Of a stretch of 64,000 bases of DNA, positions 59,644-64,000 are shown piece after piece. Origin of the DNA: Stichopus chloronotus (Eukaryota; Echinodermata; Holothuroidea; Aspidochirotida; Stichopodidae); assembly GCA_021234535.1 (NCBI GenBank), contig CM037843.1, forward strand, positions 5,598,820 through 5,662,819. Direction: 5' to 3'. The position numbers and the translations under genes are program-made. The notes beneath the pieces were generated by a model that did no database searches, had not been told where the DNA came from, and saw nothing but the letters and a program-made list of their open reading frames with translations. Position 1 is the first letter of the stretch. Every line of letters begins with the position of its first letter.

Positions 59644-60248
59644 TTAAACCTCTCCCATATCACTGCACAACCACTTTAAAGAAAGGACATGGACCCGCCA
59701 GTGCATCAGGTACTTGCTAATTAAAACATAATGTCTTTACATGTGTACAACATTAAAAAATCTGGTATTCATTTGAGTTCAGTGTGCAAAAGTTACCACT
59801 ACAATTTTGTACACTAAATGTCTTCGTTGAAAACAACAAAATCATAGGGTACAGCTTCTAATGGAATTTATGGGGATTGACTAGAACATGAAATGAGCGT
59901 TTCTCGTGTATATTTATCTTCACATATTGAAATGTAATCACAGATGTGGAGTTGAGCATAAATGTACAGGGTGCCTCCAATTACTGAAACAGTCTGCCCC
60001 TGCCTTCGGAAATCCACGCTAAGTTAACGCAGTTCACGTTACCGTGTTCATGCTTCAGCTCGATGGGTATAGTATTAGTGCTCGTCTGCAAGAGTGAGAC
60101 TTTGTTGGAGTAGGCTGTATCAGTATTGAGTTATCCGTTTATATGAACTTGGCATTGCATTTTGGTGAATTCATTTCATACAGGCACAAACTGGACAAAT
60201 ATATATATATTGCAAGTTTTAATTTATTCCAAATATCTTTCTTGTCAG

Positions 60249-60264
60249 TGAGCTGCCCATCAGA
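60249..60264 (+). other. Putative spliced 5' leader of MTARC
   Basis: Sixteen bases between a good acceptor (T/C-rich tract ending CAG at 60248) and the ATG. This implies an unseen non-coding first exon upstream, perhaps within 59.9-60.15 kb. Confidence 0.4.
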
Positions 60265-60491
60265 ATGGATGAAACCCTTAAAAGGAAAATTGTGTTCGGT
60301 ACGGCAGTCGCTGGAGTGGCGGGGTGCCTCGGATTCTATATGTACACGTACACCAGAAAGCGAAAGGATTACAAGAGAGTGGCCACTGTGGAGAAATTAT
60401 TCTTGCATCCTGTGAAATCCCTCACGGCTATTGAAGTAGAGGAAGGAGAAATAACCGGCAGGGGATTCAAAAGCAACGGTATCTACGACAG
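60265..60491 (+). CDS. MTARC: MTARC coding exon 1: membrane anchor and start of MOSC N domain
   Basis: Seventy-five codons plus two bases of a split Arg codon. A pyrimidine tract and CAG just before (ending 60248) suggest that this exon itself begins at 60249 after a 5'-UTR intron, leaving 16 bases of leader before the ATG. No other start is open upstream in this frame within the putative exon. Confidence 0.88.
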
Positions 60492-63400
60492 GTTAGTCAA
60501 TCCTCAAAGTTCACGTCTCCATAGCTGAATCTGCATCGAGTCCTTCCAAAGGGAAATATTGTTTATTTCTCACTGGGAAAAATCGCATTGTTGCAACCAA
60601 TATTTATGTATACAAAACAATAGATTATTCAAAATAAGGCAAAACGAGAACCTCTCCATGAAATGAGTTTCTCACAGATAAAATTCAGTTACATATTGTT
60701 CGCAAATAGTTTCTTCGCTCAAAGTTTCAAAACTTAAAGTGATGCACTTTCTGTTACTCATCTGATGCATTATGTTTTTAGAAATGAAGCTTTATTTGCT
60801 GATATTTATTGGTGAGATGGTTAAAGATGATTAAAGATGATTTCTCCGTATGCCAAGTTAGTGCATTTTATCCCCAATGTTTCCCTTTAGCTAAAATTCT
60901 AATTCATCTTTTGAAATTGAGACCAAACATCTGTCCCTTGTAAGTGTCTGACACATGGATTGCACATCCAAAAATCTGTTTCTCCACTGCTGCAGTAACA
61001 GACTTGTTAAAAGCTGAACCTGACCGGTTATAAGGGCGCTTTTTTTGTTACCCCAGTCACAATTAAGCCTCGATGCATGAGCCCTGCCGATGTATAAAAA
61101 ACCCGATAAATGTGACACATTAATTCGTGCTTTAGCAACGATATTCATATCCTGCGCTTGCTACTGTCGTTAACTTCTCCTTTCGGGAGTGACACAGTTA
61201 CCTGTAGTAAGTGATGCATATGTACACGTGCAAGTTCTGTGTGAACATCAGTCAGCGCCAGCGTTATGTGTAGTCATCTTGGAAGGTTTCATCATGGTTG
61301 ATCTCATAGATTTGTTATTGCGTAGGCTCAGAGATTATGAAGTATGCACCCAAAGAAAAGAAAAGAACTGTGGAACCACCTTTGACTACCGTTCAGTGGG
61401 CTCATGTCTCAGACGAGTGCAAGCAATCCTTCTACAGCATTTATAGCAGTGTATATTTTTCTGACTAAAATGTTTTGTGTCAGATAGATAAAAAATTATC
61501 TGGAGTATAGTTGATGTGAAGAGTAGACGGGGGTCGACCCAAGTAGGTTTTTTTTTTCTCTCTAACAATCACTACAGGTATATCTCTAAATGGATTTGTT
61601 AACCACGCTTTTAGTTCATGATACTTTTATTCAAATCCCTATGCGTTCTGTCGGGTACTGTAGTTGCATGGCGACTTTTGTAACTTACTTTTGGACTTTG
61701 CGTCGTATCCTGCGTCTGGGGAAACATGCACGTGTGAACTTCAGTTAAAGGTTGACTTCATTTAAAGGAATCTTAAACCTAAAAATCAACCTTCCGTTGG
61801 TGAAAAATATGCTAGTTGAGCTGAAACATGCAGCATGGATATGTTCTAGTCTTTTGTATTTGAATGTACATTCTTCACCTATGATGCCCGGCGTACTATA
61901 GTGCCCTTCCCAACCCATACTTACCCATACTCATTGTCATTCTTACTGCAGTTGCGATACTGAAACGTGACGTATTTATGAAATTTCTGTAAGTAAATTT
62001 CCAGTCAAATTCCAGGTTCCTGTAGGAACTTGAATTCCTGCGGCTGAAATGAACTTGTTTCGAACCTCAGGTTTGGGAATATTGGTAATTATTAGAAAGA
62101 AATGAAATACCGAAAGATAGCGAGAATAAGAGACGAATTTCCTGTCGGTATGTTTACTGGTTAGATTTATAGGAATATTAATAACCGTACCATAATCTGT
62201 TCCCCTCCCTTTTTGTTTCAAGTTGAAGGGAGCCTGTCATCATTTCATTAATAAGTTTGGAATTTCAATTGCTGACAGTTCCATTTGAACCACACATTGT
62301 GGTAAACACACACTCAGGTTCAAAGGTTCAGGCAGAACATTTATTTGGACAGGTATAGGGAGAAGGGTTGTTTTTTTTCCCCTTTGTGTTTATCCATTTT
62401 ATAATGCTCGCAGGCACATCATATGTCAAGGTGGAATTGTGTCTACATTGTACAAAAGCTACAGTAAACTGATTGCCACTTCTGAAATTATCATCTGCAG
62501 TGGTTATTGAATCAATACATACTGTTCTGTGGTAATTCACACTATGTGTTCTTTAAATCACTTGTGCCTGGCACCCCATACAAAGATCAGTATATAGTTT
62601 ACACTTGGTGATGTAAATATTTACGAAGTTTCCACGCTGGTGTAAAGTTCAGCTACAGTAGGCCCCGTGTCAGTCAGTATACAATGTGGAGAAATATGTA
62701 GGACAAGCATACATTGGTACATGTTTCATAATTGCCCTTTTATTACGTTTATGTAAGCGATAGCGTTCCATAAACATATTGCTATCTAAGACCATGTCAC
62801 GTGACACATTATTTGTCCCAGTTTAACTAAAGTTGAACGTTATCAGACATGTCCAGCTAAATTATAGGATTTCGACGGTATATGACATTCCAATCCTTTA
62901 CTTCAGCTGGAAGAATTATTCCACGCTAAGAAAACGGCTGACACCGGAGGGTCACGTGCTACGGGGATGTAATCTTATGGTCAGTATAGGAAGTTAGTGC
63001 ACCATAATTTTTGACTGCTGAACTAGATGTAGAAAAAATATGATAGTTTTCCCTGAGCCGCACGAAATGAGGAGAATTTACAAGACAGCCTACTCTGTTA
63101 CAACTAACGAAATGTCTGGATTAACAGCACAGTACTGCACAGTGTGCGTTGCGCGATGTGAGCATAAAAATGGAAAATATTTTAAAGTTGTGCATATCAG
63201 TTATATCCACAGCTCGAATTAGTTGCAAACCTCCTTCCCTATTTTGCTGATTAGCTTACAACTGAGGCTAACATAAATTTTATCACAAAGAAAGCAGAAT
63301 TATGTGCGGTAAGCTACAGTAGTAGGTCTGAGAGTCCCTGTTCGACTGCCACTCGTGTAAGTAGACTTTAAGCAAAGGATTGAAATGGTGGAATTAATGA

Positions 63401-63928
63401 CACCGTTTATGGCGTTCACTACAATTCTGACAGTAAGATTTTCTTTGTCAAGGGTTTTTGGTAAAATCTTCTTGTGAGGCAAGGTGAAGACTTTCAAATA
63501 AGGACTTGTGCAGTTGTACGCCATTATGTGCCTGTAGCTTTTTTCCTACGTAACCACGACTTCATTTTTATCCGTTTTATGTAGATCCATACAGAAGTAT
63601 ACTGTTGTTGGGGTGAAAATAATTGGGATCGTTTAATAACAACTGGTGCTAGTTAAATAAATTGGCTCTTGAGTTCGTTATGCTAATCCTTTTTGATCCG
63701 TGCTTTATTTGTTTATTTTATTTTACTTTATTGTTGTCTGCATCCTTGGTCCAGATCTTTTATGATAATTGATCAAAATGATCGCTTTGTTACTGCTCGG
63801 AAATGCCCCAAGATGATGTTGATAAAGCCCAGCTTTTCGGATGACAAGAAGCATCTGGTTCTCACAGTGGAAGGCAAGGAAGATCTTTACATACCACTAG
63901 ACCTCCAAGGCAAGATTATTGAGAGCAG
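60265..63928 (+). CDS. MTARC: Mitochondrial amidoxime-reducing component (MOSC protein), 5' two coding exons
   Basis: Exon 60265-60491 (donor gttagt at 60492) joins exon 63755-63928 (acceptor ccag, donor gtgaaa at 63929) in phase 2; the gene continues beyond the window. The start ATG has A at -3 and G at +4. Residues 9-29 form an N-terminal membrane anchor followed by RKRK, as in the outer-mitochondrial-membrane anchor of MTARC proteins. VEKLFLHPVKSL opens the MOSC N-terminal beta-barrel domain, and DRSFMIIDQNDRFVTARKCP matches its conserved centre. The family holds a molybdenum cofactor and reduces N-hydroxylated compounds with cytochrome b5 and its NADH reductase. The cofactor-binding MOSC core, with the catalytic cysteine, must lie in later exons. 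Confidence 0.88.
60550..60886. mobile_element. TTAA-type miniature transposon, copy 3 (337 bp), in MTARC intron 1
   Basis: Starts AGGGAAAT and ends TTTCCCT; flanks are decayed (CCAA left, TTAG right). Same orientation as the other two copies and begins 58 bp after the MTARC exon 1 donor. Confidence 0.7.
63755..63928 (+). CDS. MTARC: MTARC coding exon 2: centre of MOSC N-terminal domain
   Basis: Phase 2 in and out. It completes the junction Arg and reads SFMIIDQNDRFVTARKCPKM, then LVLTVEGKEDLYIPLDL. The VTAR motif and the following Pro are well conserved in the family. The right-hand donor shows that at least one more exon lies outside the window. Confidence 0.88.
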
Positions 63929-64000
63929 GTGAAAAGTTCACTTAAGTTGAAATTTATTGCATTTAATTATAATAATTTATAAAATTCTGACAGGGGAAGT

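Larger units (their letters stand above)
52751..60248. other. Intergenic region between the Sas-like gene and MTARC
   Basis: No supported coding exon. A CpG-richer segment at about 57480-57900 with overlapping frames on both strands could be a promoter or a lost exon, but no domain is visible. A poly-C run at about 58559-58575 lies in a G/C-rich repeat-like block. Confidence 0.5.

Noticed and set aside
1..64000. CRISPR arrays, operons or prokaryotic-type systems
   Set aside because: Exon-intron structure and repeat types are those of an animal nuclear genome; no regularly spaced identical short repeats with unique spacers.

Overview
The window is animal nuclear DNA: AT-rich, intron-dominated and full of decayed dispersed repeats, with coding capacity only in short GT-AG-bounded exons. 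Abundant TAGGCCTA palindromes, poly-C/poly-G runs, many small DNA-transposon remnants and the gene content suggest a marine invertebrate, most likely a deuterostome such as an echinoderm. This assignment is an inference from style, not from a marker gene.

Layout. (1) 1-15355 holds no exon I can defend. It carries a diverged tandem-repeat array (about 1146-2640), a hAT-like miniature element (4458-4793), a pure 12-bp polypyrimidine satellite (5047-5202), a C/G-rich inverted minisatellite (about 7500-7830), a second array of the first repeat family (about 12890-13580) and a CpG-rich patch near 12.1-12.3 kb. (2) 15356-52290, plus strand, holds the 3' portion of one large gene. Sixteen exons join in perfect phase to 977 codons plus stop. 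They encode one FN3 domain, four VWC domains, one FN3, two VWC, two FN3, a transmembrane helix and a 65-residue cytoplasmic tail. This is the architecture of the Drosophila Stranded-at-second (Sas) / 'putative epidermal cell surface receptor' family. The 5' end was not found. A polyadenylation signal lies at 52726. (3) The introns contain a 2,017-bp inverted-repeat element carrying eight copies of a 12-mer (18329-20345), a third array of the first repeat family (about 34690-35495), a transposon-associated ORF (36963-37421), the 3' end of a non-LTR retrotransposon on the minus strand (about 37460-37860), a tRNA-derived SINE-like sequence (38191-38278) and minisatellites. (4) 52732-60248 is intergenic and holds two of the three copies of a 337-343-bp TTAA-flanked miniature transposon. 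(5) 60265-63928, plus strand, has the first two coding exons of a mitochondrial amidoxime-reducing component (MTARC/MOSC) gene. The third copy of the TTAA element lies in its intron, and the gene runs off the right edge.

The two genes look unrelated in function: an apical-type surface receptor or ligand, and a molybdenum enzyme of the outer mitochondrial membrane. I saw no operon-like, viral or prokaryote-type system. The most distinctive novelty is in the repeats: the 2-kb element built around a GTAACGCCGTGAC motif, and arrays whose units repeatedly carry AGGTCA half-sites, including perfect DR1 sites.
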